A stretch of DNA of 64,000 nt from Nitzschia sp. DOCU1 (Eukaryota; Bacillariophyta; Bacillariophyceae; Bacillariales; Bacillariaceae). The stretch is from positions 1,674,001-1,738,000 of the forward strand of contig OX595993.1 of assembly GCA_951394045.1 (NCBI GenBank), read 5' to 3'. Shown piece after piece: positions 1-9,768 of the stretch; positions within the stretch are counted from its first letter, which is position 1; every line of letters starts with the position of its first letter. A program made the position numbers and the translations under genes. Under the pieces are notes generated by a model. The model worked only from the letters and a program-made list of their open reading frames with translations, did no database searches and had not been told where the DNA came from.

Positions 1-196
1 CAACCGGATCACCAACCATGATGTAGGTGACAGTAGTACCAAAGTTCATGAATAATATGTAACGCTGGCTTCGTACTATTGCTCGATAAAGTTGGCTATC
101 GAAGTAGATGATTCTTCAGTCAACCTGCGGGTAGCGCAGCATAGCCAGTGAATAAGTGAAGTGCATCCCAATAAAAACCTCTATATATCAACAATC

Positions 197-757
197 CTAT
201 TCCTCTGCCACTTTCGAAGGGGGTTTCATTGATATTTGTGTCCGACAGCACGGACAAACGGAGTGATGGCTCATGGGACTGGTGCACAGCCACGAAGCCA
301 AACAATCTTCATGAAACCCATGGCGACACTTTTTCGGACGCACCACCTTGTCATCGTCATTGTAATTGTAAAGACAAATGACACAAGATTCACTCATGAT
401 GGTTCGTTCTTCTTTACTCAATTCGGAGAATATCCGATAGTCCAAGGTTTCCGACAATGCCATTTGCTGTTTCATTCTCGCCAATGTCATGGGAACTTCC
501 TCTTCATCATCATCGTCATCGTAAAGAAACCACCATTCTGGAGGATTTGAATAGCATTGACAAATTAAAAAGGGACAAATGATGCAGCACGAGTAGTAGA
601 TGAGTTGTGTCGTTGCCAGAAAGGCAAATGACAGCAGAATAATCGGCAAGCGGTACGGAAATTCTTCCTCAAACATGGCCCGGCAAAGCAACTTGCACGG
701 TGCATCATGGGCTGTGTCGCAGAACCAGAAACCTAGATCCAGAGAACCTGGATACAT
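197..757 (-). CDS. membrane-anchored RING-H2 finger protein
   Basis: Predicted E3 ubiquitin ligase of 186 residues. A hydrophobic segment at about residues 36-66 is followed by an acidic run (80-87) and a C-terminal RING-H2 at 125-171. The zinc ligands visible are the CVIC pair, CRHGFHEDC (Cys, His, His, Cys) and the final CPCC, in the order C3H2C3 expected of RING-H2. The open frame continues upstream to a GTG at 916, but the first in-frame ATG is at 757, so I use that; an upstream exon joined by an intron remains possible. Substrate unknown. Location (endomembrane) is inferred from the hydrophobic segment. Short for the ATL-like membrane RING group but with the same plan. Confidence 0.75.
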   Translation of the reverse strand: MYPGSLDLGFWFCDTAHDAPCKLLCRAMFEEEFPYRLPIILLSFAFLATTQLIYYSCCIICPFLICQCYSNPPEWWFLYDDDDDEEEVPMTLARMKQQMALSETLDYRIFSELSKEERTIMSESCVICLYNYNDDDKVVRPKKCRHGFHEDCLASWLCTSPMSHHSVCPCCRTQISMKPPSKVAEE

Positions 758-1370
758 GATTCTTCTTCTTATGTGTGCAATGGATGCTGATGACGACAAT
801 GATGAGGAATCAATAGAAGAATGCGAGGTTCGGTATCCGCCAGCGCGAGAGAATCTTTTGGATACTGGCTGCTTGGTGGTAGCAGATCGGACAAGTGGAT
901 GTTTTGGAGCACACACACAACTACCAAAGGAAGTGGCAGACGTTTAAAATCGAAACGACTGGAGGTCTCGTATTCTTCAGAACAGCTTCTGAGCAAAGTA
1001 ATGCTGGTCTGCTTCTCTCCTCTCTAGTTCGGGAACATCAAAAGGCTTCGTTTTGAGCCAGCTGGCGAAGATCGGATGATGGGATGATGGGAAGGCATCA
1101 CATCAAAAAGAGAAAGAAAATGACCCCGCCGGCGCGGCATGGAACATCACATTGGCTGGCGCGGAATGCAAAGAGGTATTGAAATATCTATTCTGAGTAC
1201 ATACGTGATGATGAGGACAGTCCTTCGTCCGTTTGTCAGAAGGAATCGCGGGGATGGCTCGAGCGCACTTCCTTTCGCGGTGGTGCGGGCGGAGTGTGCA
1301 ACCACAAGCGGCTTATTTCATCTGCAGAGGCAAGCAAGACCAAATCATCACAAAAAACACTGAATTCATC
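758..1370. other. divergent intergenic region
   Basis: Separates the RING gene (minus) from the DUF6824 gene (plus). Minus-strand frames at 769-996 and 758-916 stay open and could hold a 5' exon of the RING gene, but neither shows a recognisable motif. No clear promoter element seen. Confidence 0.4.
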
Positions 1371-3311
1371 ATGGCAACACCCTTAAACTACGGAAGTTAT
1401 CCTTTGAAGGATATCCCAGCACCTCATGCACACGATGTCTTATGCGGTAGAGGTGGGGGTTCCAACAATTGGTGAGTTCAATCGATGCAAGACTCGCAAG
1501 GTTCGATTCGGACGTCTATAATTACATTTCGCTTCACGTGACTCAACCCTCTGCCTAAAAGGATCGGAAATTCGCATTGGCGTATGCTTGTGGCTGCTAA
1601 CAAGCAGCTATATGTTACACTTCCTAAGCGACAAAAGCAGCTATTATCGAGAAGTATTGTAAATGCGGTTAGGAGTCAGAATCCACCAGGGCGATTTCTT
1701 CAGAAGGATTCCAAAACTAACAAGTGGTACGACGTCGGTGACCAAAGGGCCCAGGAGAAAACGTCACAGGCGTTGCGAGAAGGAGCTCCCGATATCCGAA
1801 AGAAGGTAGCAGGGCAGGGTGAAGAGGCAGATGATGACTCTGCGAAGAATTCAGACGAAGATAAGAAGAGTGCAACTTCTGCTGAAAAAGAGAGCAAGAC
1901 TGCCGCTTCGACGCCTGCACCCGCCCCACCGGCGGCCCCGCAACCGAAACCAGCGGCTCCTACTTCTGCACCCCAAACGACTCCATCAAATCCCATGGGT
2001 AACCCGTCCATGCAGCAAAATCCTTTTGGTGTCATGCCAGGCGGCCCTTTCCCTATGGGCGGTGTTCCTCCAGTTGCCATGCCTATGCAGATGTTCGGTC
2101 AGGGAAACATGGTCCCCCAGATTGCCCATCATGGCATGTTGGTCTACGGCCCAAATATGCAACCCATGCAAATAGTTCCTACTATGGTAATGAACGAGCA
2201 TGGAATGATGGTCCCTGGAATGTCCATGATCCCCGCAACTCATGCCCAGATGCAAATGATGCCACCACCTCCTGTTCAGCATCAAGTCTCAGGCACAGAC
2301 TCTGCCGTCACACAACATGCCTCAAATTCCCATGATCATCATTATAACAACGAAGGCAACCACAGCGGCAACCACAGTGCCCATGACGCGGAACATACGC
2401 AGCCTAGTGGAATACCAACATTTGACGAATATGTTGCTGCGCCACCAGAAGGTCTTGAGGGCGGCTGCTTGAGTTTTGGATCAGCAACGATGACGGATGC
2501 TGAAATGATGAAACTACAAGCAAATGGTCCTTCCTTTGGATCCATTATGAACTACAATTTTTCCAACAGCAACCACAATAGGAACAGCGCCACGGCAGGA
2601 AATAATCAGAACGGTCAAAGTAATGATGCAGACGACGAGCCTGTCCCACACGCAATGAATCATCTCGAGTCTACAGGCATATCTTTTGGTGATGTTTCCA
2701 TGATGAGCACGGGAACAAACCGTCTAGAAGCTGGTGGAACATCCTTTGGTACCATGATGAGTCTTGAAGCGGTTGGAACGAGTTTTGGATCCCTGTCCCT
2801 TGACCCCAACAATCGCGAGCAGTTGTTCCAAGCATTAGAGCTGATTGGAGGTGGACCGGAGATCCCGCCCATGTTTGGGTCGGCAGATAAGGCTACGGGG
2901 AATCTCCTCGAGTGTAGCGACACAGAGTCGGAAGGTTCGCAGTCCAACAAACCAGAGTTGACGGCGCAGAAGAGTGAAGCTTGGGAAAGAATGCGCATGT
3001 CCGTTGCTCAAACACAGCTCCAGCAGTCGCAAAGCAAGGGTACTGTCAACTCGACCGATCTCATGCCTCCACCGATGGGCAGTGGCTTTGGGGACCTTCC
3101 GGGAATGAGCGGAACAGTGTTGTCGGTGCCTACGCCTTCGTTTGAACGCGACTTCTCGCAATTGAGTGCTTGGGGATATGATGATCACGATGGTGGGCAC
3201 GATGGGGATGACGAGGACGATGCAGCAGCAGCGCCACCACCACAATTAGCGAAACAGGGAAGCGATGGAGACGAGGCTTTGGTAGGAATCATATCGCGGG
3301 TAGAAGTCTAG
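1371..3311 (+). CDS. DUF6824 domain protein with five SFG motifs
   Basis: Two exons, 1371-1471 and 1562-3311 (90-bp intron, GTGAGT...AAG), give 616 residues. The splice falls inside the domain and restores GGSNNWIGNSHWR. The N-terminal 115 residues match the DUF6824 pattern: DVLCGRGGGSNN, then WR, KRQKQLLSRSIV, NPPGRFLQKD, WYDVGDQRAQEKTSQALREG. This domain is expanded in diatoms and thought to act in the nucleus; its biochemical role is not established. The rest is low complexity: a Pro/Ala-rich linker, a Met/Gly/Pro-rich stretch (about 140-250), a His/Asn-rich stretch, then five spaced G-x-S-F-G motifs (nt about 2465-2800) and an acidic C-terminus. The composition suggests a transcription or chromatin regulator, which is inference. 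Confidence 0.85.
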
Positions 3312-3506
3312 TAGAGGAAAGTTGTTTTGGGTTAAATGCCTCTTCCTGAACATTTCGAAAGAAAGTCCCCCTGCTTGGTGCTGTAAGAGTTAGGGTTTGC
3401 CGGTGGCTGTTGATAGTTTGGAACCTGGCCCTAGAGCCAGAAGGCCGTGGCTATACACTTGATTTGGCGCTGGAAAGTTCTGCGAACTGCAGTGGGGTGG
3501 AGAAGT

Positions 3507-4274
3507 TTATCTGGTCATAGCCGATGTGTCCAAAAGAAACTCGATGATCGCCGAGCAGTTTGTGGCTTGCTGATGGACGACATGGCCCTTGGCATGTTCC
3601 AGAATCTTGGGGTCACGAAATCGCGTGGATAATTCATATCCGAGACTTGGAGGGACATTGGTATCGTTGACGCCAATGACATGAAGCGATCGCATTTCTA
3701 GATTTGTGAGCTGGCTACGCTGCAGCTGCGAGCTTGTAGCGGGAAAGCCTCCTACCAATATGCAGCTTTGGATCCGTTTCCAAGGCGAATCTCGACTTCG
3801 AGATGCTAGGGCGGCTACTATATGTACCAGGACGGCGCCCTGAGAGAAACCCAGAAGTGAAATGTTATCAGTGGTTCGCGGAATCCGTTCTAATTCAGAT
3901 CGCAAGAACGCCAAACATTCGTCGAGCCCCAGGTATTCAGTTTCCTTGCCATTCTGCGAAAAAGACCGGTCGCTAGGATCCTTGGAGTTGTACAAGAACC
4001 ACGCTCGGGCGTTTTGACGTCCAACTCTGGTGGAAACCGTCTTCAAATCCCCATTGCTGGACACAAGTGGTGGCAAATTCAGTGGGGCGTCCACGAAGAG
4101 GCAGTCAATGCCATGCTGATTCAACCTCTTGGTCAGGATCTTCGTCCGATTCCGAAAGACAGATACATTTTGTGCCCAACCATGTAGCATAATCAAAACG
4201 GTCCTGGTGGTAGTTTCTTGTGCGATTGCCGATACTAAAATCGAACTTTCACCGTCCTCACAACCTTCTGCCAT
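3507..4274 (-). CDS. FSH-family serine hydrolase (OVCA2/FSH1-like)
   Basis: Alpha/beta hydrolase of 255 residues, the usual size for the family. Features: LIMLHGWAQN oxyanion-side strand at 27-36, nucleophile elbow LGFSQG with Ser144, acid GVNDTNVP with Asp204, and His231 in KGHVVH. The FSH/OVCA2 family are small cytosolic esterases acting on acyl esters. The frame opens earlier at a GTG, but ATG at 4274 gives MAEGCEDG and is preferred. No targeting signal. It lies convergent with the DUF6824 gene and divergent from the oxygenase. Confidence 0.85.
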   Translation of the reverse strand: MAEGCEDGESSILVSAIAQETTTRTVLIMLHGWAQNVSVFRNRTKILTKRLNQHGIDCLFVDAPLNLPPLVSSNGDLKTVSTRVGRQNARAWFLYNSKDPSDRSFSQNGKETEYLGLDECLAFLRSELERIPRTTDNISLLGFSQGAVLVHIVAALASRSRDSPWKRIQSCILVGGFPATSSQLQRSQLTNLEMRSLHVIGVNDTNVPPSLGYELSTRFRDPKILEHAKGHVVHQQATNCSAIIEFLLDTSAMTR

Positions 4275-4857
4275 TGCCACGGCGTCGCTATCAGCAAAAC
4301 AGTAGATTCAAATAATTCTTCGGTTCGGTTCATCTAATGAATCATTCAAAAGCTCCAGCTTTCTTCGCCCGAGGTAGAACGTCTAAAATGCGTGAAGCCG
4401 CAGCTGTCGGCGATCGTAGACGGTGCCTGAGTATTTTGAAAGTTTGCTCGATGGATCAGCGTGTAATGTTTTCGTGGGGGAAGTAAGACAATCCCAAATC
4501 TCGTGTCCGGGTCTACTACTACACTTTGAAGCAGCGGAAGTGGTTTTGTCAACGACAATATAGAGACTTCATTGCTGGGGTATGATGGTCATGGGTAAAG
4601 GATGCAGAAAAAGAGCCAAAGAATAGAATGGGGAGTCTGGGTGACGATGACGCACCACCTACGTCAATGGTCGACTCGTGCGAACACGAAACTCGGAGTG
4701 CCACCCCATCATCGTTCCAAGTTCTGCGAAAAGAAAAAGAAGATATCGTAGCTTCTCGTCGTTTCCTTGCAATCTTCCGAGAACAATACACCCAAAACAG
4801 AAAGATTCCTGTTCTCTTGTCCTGACTTTCTCTTCCAGGTTGCTACAAAATATCGCC
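4275..4857. other. divergent promoter region
   Basis: 583 bp between the FSH hydrolase and the 2OG oxygenase. The oxygenase frame is open upstream to a GTG at 4678 without an ATG. A TTCTCTTCCAG|GTTGC acceptor-like site about 20 bp before the ATG suggests a 5'-UTR intron. Nothing else recognised. Confidence 0.35.
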
Positions 4858-5949
4858 ATGATCGATGCTTTTGCGGATGCAACTTTCGAGTTGCCAGTGG
4901 TGGATTTCTCGCCTTTTCTGAGCTCCAAAGATGACGAATCCGAGGACGCACTGGCATCCAAGAGAAAAGTGGCCAACGCGGTGGATGAAGCCTGTCGACA
5001 ACATGGCTTTCTCTGTTTACGGAATACCGGTGTATCTAGAAAGACAATTGACAATGCATTCAAGGTATCACAAGCGCTCTTCGAAACCAGTGAAGAGGAC
5101 AAGTCCAAGCTCAAACAACTGGATCCAGTCAATAATATAGGATATAGTGGTTACGGAACCGAGTCGCTGAACCGAAGAAGAGGTGTGGACCTGAAAGAAA
5201 CGTTCAACATTCGAAATCCTCTGAAAGCGGACTACCCTGGTTTTGTTGGGACGTCGACAGAGTTTCAAGAGGCGGCCGTGGAGATGTGGAAGGAGATTTC
5301 GACACTTTGCCAAAGCTTTGCTGAGTGCTGCGCTTTGGCGCTCGGGGTGGAACGAGACTATTTCTCCAAGACAATGACGCAAATGGATTTATGTACCTTG
5401 CGAATGCTACACTATCCTCCTTGCCCTACGGTTGCATCGGATGCCACCGACCCTAAAAGTGCCATCCGCACTGGGGAGCACACCGACTTTGGCGCCTTTA
5501 CCTTCTTGTTCGTCAAGGATGTTCATGACAAGTCATCACAAGGATTGCAAGTTAAAGCGGTGGAAGGGGCCGATCTCGGCCGTGGGTCTCTCGTGGATCG
5601 TGAGAACGACATGTTTACGGAAGGGTGGAAAGATGTCGTCTTTAGTGAAGAATTCTTGGCAACTATTGATCAGGACGAATCTTGCACCATTTTGGTCAAT
5701 ACAGGAGCCCTGTTGGCTCGATGGACCAACGATGTGTGGCGAGCAACAGCGCATCGAGTCATTGTCAGGCCGGAGAATCGAAACTCCCACCGCTATAGTA
5801 TTGCTGCGTTTATTGATCCAGACAAAGGCACCATGTGCTCGGTACACCCCAAGTTTGTCCCCGAAGGTGGAGAAGCCAAGTATCCTCCAATCTCGAGCCT
5901 CGATTATCTCATCATGAAGCTCCGGGAGGCTCAAGAATTGACAAATTAG
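4858..5949 (+). CDS. Fe(II)/2-oxoglutarate oxygenase, isopenicillin-N-synthase-like
   Basis: 363 residues with both halves of the family: the N-terminal DIOX_N region (ELPVVDFSPF at 11-20, then HGFLCLRNTGV) and the C-terminal double-stranded beta-helix. The iron ligands are visible as His208-x-Asp210 (GEHTDFGAFTFL) and His299 (TAHRVIV), and the 2-oxoglutarate-binding Arg312-x-Ser314 sits in HRYSIAAF. It is therefore expected to be catalytically competent; the substrate cannot be told from sequence. Homologues include fungal and plant 2OG oxygenases and gibberellin/flavonoid-type enzymes. No signal or transit peptide, so probably cytosolic. ATG at 4858 is the first in frame. Confidence 0.85.
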   Translation: MIDAFADATFELPVVDFSPFLSSKDDESEDALASKRKVANAVDEACRQHGFLCLRNTGVSRKTIDNAFKVSQALFETSEEDKSKLKQLDPVNNIGYSGYGTESLNRRRGVDLKETFNIRNPLKADYPGFVGTSTEFQEAAVEMWKEISTLCQSFAECCALALGVERDYFSKTMTQMDLCTLRMLHYPPCPTVASDATDPKSAIRTGEHTDFGAFTFLFVKDVHDKSSQGLQVKAVEGADLGRGSLVDRENDMFTEGWKDVVFSEEFLATIDQDESCTILVNTGALLARWTNDVWRATAHRVIVRPENRNSHRYSIAAFIDPDKGTMCSVHPKFVPEGGEAKYPPISSLDYLIMKLREAQELTN

Positions 5950-7004
5950 GACCTGTCCTGCTTATTATCCAAGCTTGCTAGGCTTCGAGCAATTAATGTC
6001 GTCCTTGCTATGTAGCGGTGACGTATTCATTAAAACATTGATTACAAACATGGTTCTGGTCCAGCAATCATTAAAAGTGCCATCAGTGCGATCATCATTT
6101 CAATTTCAATGAAGATGCTGTAATGCCATGCAGTTGCGATCGGGTAGGGTAAACCCATCGGACCATCTGCAATGGGTCAATGGCCAAATTATTGTCTCAT
6201 TACGGCGAAAATAAGGAGCCGACAATAAAGGTTAGGGAATACTTCAAACGATGAATGTTTATTTCGTCAAATTGTCAGTTCTTTGACACATGATCCCAAT
6301 GGCGTCAGAAACTTTCACAACCGCATCCTGATCGGCATAAAATGATGATCCTTGCCAGCCATCTTCTAAAAACTCCTCTCTAATCGGTAGATTGCTGTCT
6401 TTCTTCATCCCCATTGTCGAGTTTGAGTGGTGGAAAAGAGCCATTGGGAACCTCCCATCACCGAACTAGGAGGCGGCGACAGGGAGGATGTGTTGTCTTT
6501 TTCTGGATCTTGTTAAAGAATGAAGAAGAAACCTCACGCTCGAACCCCCACAATTTTGAATTTCGTTCCACTAAGGAAAGTAATGAGGCACATGGAATGT
6601 CTTTCATGTACTTATTAAATGATCATGTACATTATTGTATGTTATCATTTGAACGTCTCAAATTGCCTACAATATTATTGCCGTTCAATTGCACGGCAAG
6701 TCTCCGTTTCGCGCCTCAACGGACCAATCTCCCTCCAACCGAGGCACGCCAGCGTCATGGCGCACCGAAGTGCGCCAAGAGATCAGTTGCCAAAAAATTT
6801 TCATTCCGGGACACGAGCCCCAGAAAATGCATTTACGTAATGTGTGAGTATTCGAAATAGGTCGCGACTCCCCCCTCCTCCATTTGAATGAGAATATCCC
6901 TTCCATTCAAATCAGTCTTACTTTCTTCCTTCATCTCCATTGACATATTTTAGTGTGATCATTGACGATATTGTAGTGGAAAAGAGTCTAGCAGCAACAG
7001 CAAC
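5950..7004. other. intergenic region, nothing recognised
   Basis: About 1 kb of AT-rich sequence. The open frames here (6259-6444 minus, 6414-6860 plus) are short, start mostly at non-ATG codons and show no family motif. Confidence 0.4.
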
Positions 7005-8927
7005 ATGACGGTGGATTCCACGTCGATCTATCCGGTGTCGTTGCGCCGCACCAAAACGCCTCTTCCTGCCGCCGCCGCCGCCGCCACCACCACCGCCAAG
7101 GCAAAAAGCAACAAACCTAGCATTTTGCAGCCAAAGCCCAAGTATCAATCTAGCGCTGGCTCTGTGACTTCGGATGCGGACAAACGAGACGACCAGCCAC
7201 AACAAGATCGGAGTGTCACTAGCAGTACTACGAGTACTGACGGTGCCGAGCAGCAATCTGAGAATGTGATTCCCGATCAGTACATTGAAACTATCACCAA
7301 GGGCTTTGGCCCAAATGCCGATTTGTTCAAGGACATTTTGCAGGTATCCCCCGATGCGGAACCTCGAAAGCTGCGGATATGTTATTTTCGCCGTGGCCGA
7401 GAGGTGCTGACACAAGGCGGAGTCCATGGCTTTGATGAGGTTTCCTTGCGCGAAAATGTACCCGAACTAGCTCGCATCCGCTTTCAGGCCGTCAGCATGG
7501 CGTATGAAATTGTCTCTACACCAGCTTGGAGGAAACGCTACCTGGAAGAAGGCTTGAAATACTCGGACAATAGACGTAGGGCAAGTCCGGTTACGGTGCC
7601 GTCCACCCTGTCGGTTAGCAGCCGGCCTTCGGTGCGGTGGAACGAGCAAGTAGAGGAACTTGTATTTGACAAAGAACCAGACGAACATGCTCTTGACGAA
7701 GCGGAACTGGAACTCCGAAATCGATCCAAGAACCTCAAGGCTGAGATCTTTATTGAAGACTCTAGCGAGCTTGATGAACACTTGGCCAAGCTCGATGCCG
7801 AGGCGGAGCCACACTTTGTGACGGACTTTTTTGATGCATTTGAAGAGAGCTTGGATGGACTGCTCAAGTTTGCTGGAAATAAAGACATTAACAACAACAA
7901 CAAGGCCGATTCTTCCAAGCAGCCCACCAAGGAGGATTCGAACAACAACATCGACACGGTGTCCTTGACGAGTGCCGAACGAATCGGTGGATTCATTGAA
8001 CGAGTCAGAAGTAACGATGAGGACTCGATTGTCGGCATGTTGACGAGCACACTTCTTGGCATGTCCTTCGATTCAAAGATCCTCCTGCCTCTTTCAAGCT
8101 CCGAAGAGAAGACTCCAGTGCCATTTCGGTGCGTCTCTCCCGATCCATGTACTAGCGAAAGTGATGAACCCGATGACCAACTGTTTGAAGTAGAGAGCAT
8201 AACCTTTTCTGCCACTGGATCCGTTGCCTCGGAAACGCAGTCGATCAAGAGCAAGCCCAGTGAGGATGTCTTTGATGGAATCGAAGAGGAACTCATGACG
8301 AAGAAACCAACCACAATTTCTTTAACTTGGCATCAGCGACCGACGAGCCCTGGCAATCTCAGTATGGCCAGTGATCTCAGCGAAAGCGTTGCTAATCGAG
8401 ACTTGTTACAGACTGCATTAGACATGGATGAAGCTGAAGAAAGCGAGGATAGGCCAGAAGGACCAGAATACTCCCGCCCCATAACTCCTATCTTTACCGG
8501 GGATCTCTTCAATGAGGACCCCCCTCCAGATGACTATTTCGAGGATAGGTGGTGCCAGCCTTCCGAAATCTTGCAAGCCTTGCCGTTTGGAGAATCCAAG
8601 GAAGAGAAGGAAAATACCTGGAATGAGGAGGCGAGGGATGATCCTGGGCAGGACAAACCTCGTTACAGCGAAGACGATGGGTTTCTCAAGTATCTGGCAT
8701 CCTTTCTTCAGGCGATGGTTCTCGAATGCGAGTCCATGGGGAAGAACGTTGCGGAGATTGACTGGCAGGATGCCGTCTTGGACGCATTCACGGTAGAGGA
8801 TGATAAGGTGGATCGGCTCATGAAGATGGTGGCGGATGAAATCGCAAGGGCGCCGGAGCTGCAATCGGAGGATGCCATACAAGCGCCGACGCAGTTAGCC
8901 ATTGAAGTGGCGAGATCTTTCTCATAG
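7005..8927 (+). CDS. protein with degenerate J-domain-like segment
   Basis: Single-exon protein of 640 residues. After a Pro/Ala/Thr-rich N-terminus, residues about 100-185 resemble a DnaJ domain: LFKDILQVSPDA for helix I, KLRICYFRRGREVL for helix II, and FQAVSMAYEIVSTPAWRKRY for helix III with its usual end. The HPD tripeptide that triggers Hsp70 is absent (TQG follows helix II), and a longer loop separates helices II and III. The rest is acidic and Ser-rich, with predicted coil and a charged helical C-terminus (FLKYLASFLQAMVLECES). I do not recognise the remainder. Probably not an active Hsp70 co-chaperone; perhaps a scaffold (J-like pseudodomain). Confidence 0.6.
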   Translation: MTVDSTSIYPVSLRRTKTPLPAAAAAATTTAKAKSNKPSILQPKPKYQSSAGSVTSDADKRDDQPQQDRSVTSSTTSTDGAEQQSENVIPDQYIETITKGFGPNADLFKDILQVSPDAEPRKLRICYFRRGREVLTQGGVHGFDEVSLRENVPELARIRFQAVSMAYEIVSTPAWRKRYLEEGLKYSDNRRRASPVTVPSTLSVSSRPSVRWNEQVEELVFDKEPDEHALDEAELELRNRSKNLKAEIFIEDSSELDEHLAKLDAEAEPHFVTDFFDAFEESLDGLLKFAGNKDINNNNKADSSKQPTKEDSNNNIDTVSLTSAERIGGFIERVRSNDEDSIVGMLTSTLLGMSFDSKILLPLSSSEEKTPVPFRCVSPDPCTSESDEPDDQLFEVESITFSATGSVASETQSIKSKPSEDVFDGIEEELMTKKPTTISLTWHQRPTSPGNLSMASDLSESVANRDLLQTALDMDEAEESEDRPEGPEYSRPITPIFTGDLFNEDPPPDDYFEDRWCQPSEILQALPFGESKEEKENTWNEEARDDPGQDKPRYSEDDGFLKYLASFLQAMVLECESMGKNVAEIDWQDAVLDAFTVEDDKVDRLMKMVADEIARAPELQSEDAIQAPTQLAIEVARSFS

Positions 8928-9768
8928 GAAACAAACTCTCTTGGTTTGCCCGTTTTGTGGTGACTTGGGTGTTCGTGTGGGGTAAATCAACACGTGGTTC
9001 CTGGTAGTATTTTGATGCCCGGGTTTGCAAAGGTCTGTAGGACGTACGTTCGAGTAGACCAAAGCTAGGGTCAACTCAATCATAGTCTGCTCCGATTGGA
9101 CAACTCCTAGATTGCGAAGCACCAGTTCTCGAAAAAGAGACTGCGTGACGTGTGAAGAAACAAGTCGACCATGGTTTTGAATGGGCGTCAAATGTAATCG
9201 CATGCCTTCCGGCAGAAAATGCCTCGCAGGCTCTGTCCTCATTCCATCTCGATGTTGTCCATCTCAGTTCTAGCTTTCTTTGCTGGGTTCTTGGCCGGGT
9301 TGTTTGGCTTCACCACAGTGGTTGCGAATCTTTGCCTGCACCTCTGTCTTGTTTCCGAACTCCTGAAATCTTGATTGGAGCCAATAAATTGCCTCGAGTG
9401 GCTATTGCAGGCGCATTATACTGCCAATCTTGTTGGACTTTCGAATTTCAGCATTGTGCTTGGAGAAATTGGCACAGATAGTGCTCTTCTAGTAGCTAGT
9501 AGGATGGCAGCAGTTTCCGCTAAATAACATACTAGCTAATAGAGGTACCTGGTTCAGTCGATGAAGTCGAGTGCGGAGAAGCCGGCTCGCCGGAGACCCA
9601 GAGAGAAAAGTCGTCCGTCCGGCCCATCACAAGCAATCGTCTTCCTCCCTCCATTTTCACTGCTACTGGGCATACAGTCTTGGTTGATGTAGACAAAGGC
9701 AATCCGTCGCTGTTGCTATCGGCCCGGGTATGATTTGAATGGCTTGACGTCAACGGCTTGTTGACGAG
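8928..9768. other. intergenic region
   Basis: Holds one ATG-initiated minus-strand frame of 106 codons (8922-9242) that overlaps the J-like gene's stop, and a plus-strand frame of 109 codons without ATG support. Neither has a family motif and I do not call them genes. Confidence 0.35.

Noticed and set aside
5432..5917. 161-codon frame overlapping the 2OG oxygenase
   Set aside because: Shadow of a gene with full catalytic residues in another frame.
6414..6860. 148-codon frame in an intergenic region
   Set aside because: Begins at TTG, no motif, odd composition.
8922..9242. 106-codon minus-strand frame with ATG
   Set aside because: Overlaps the end of the J-like gene and shows no domain; kept only as a note.
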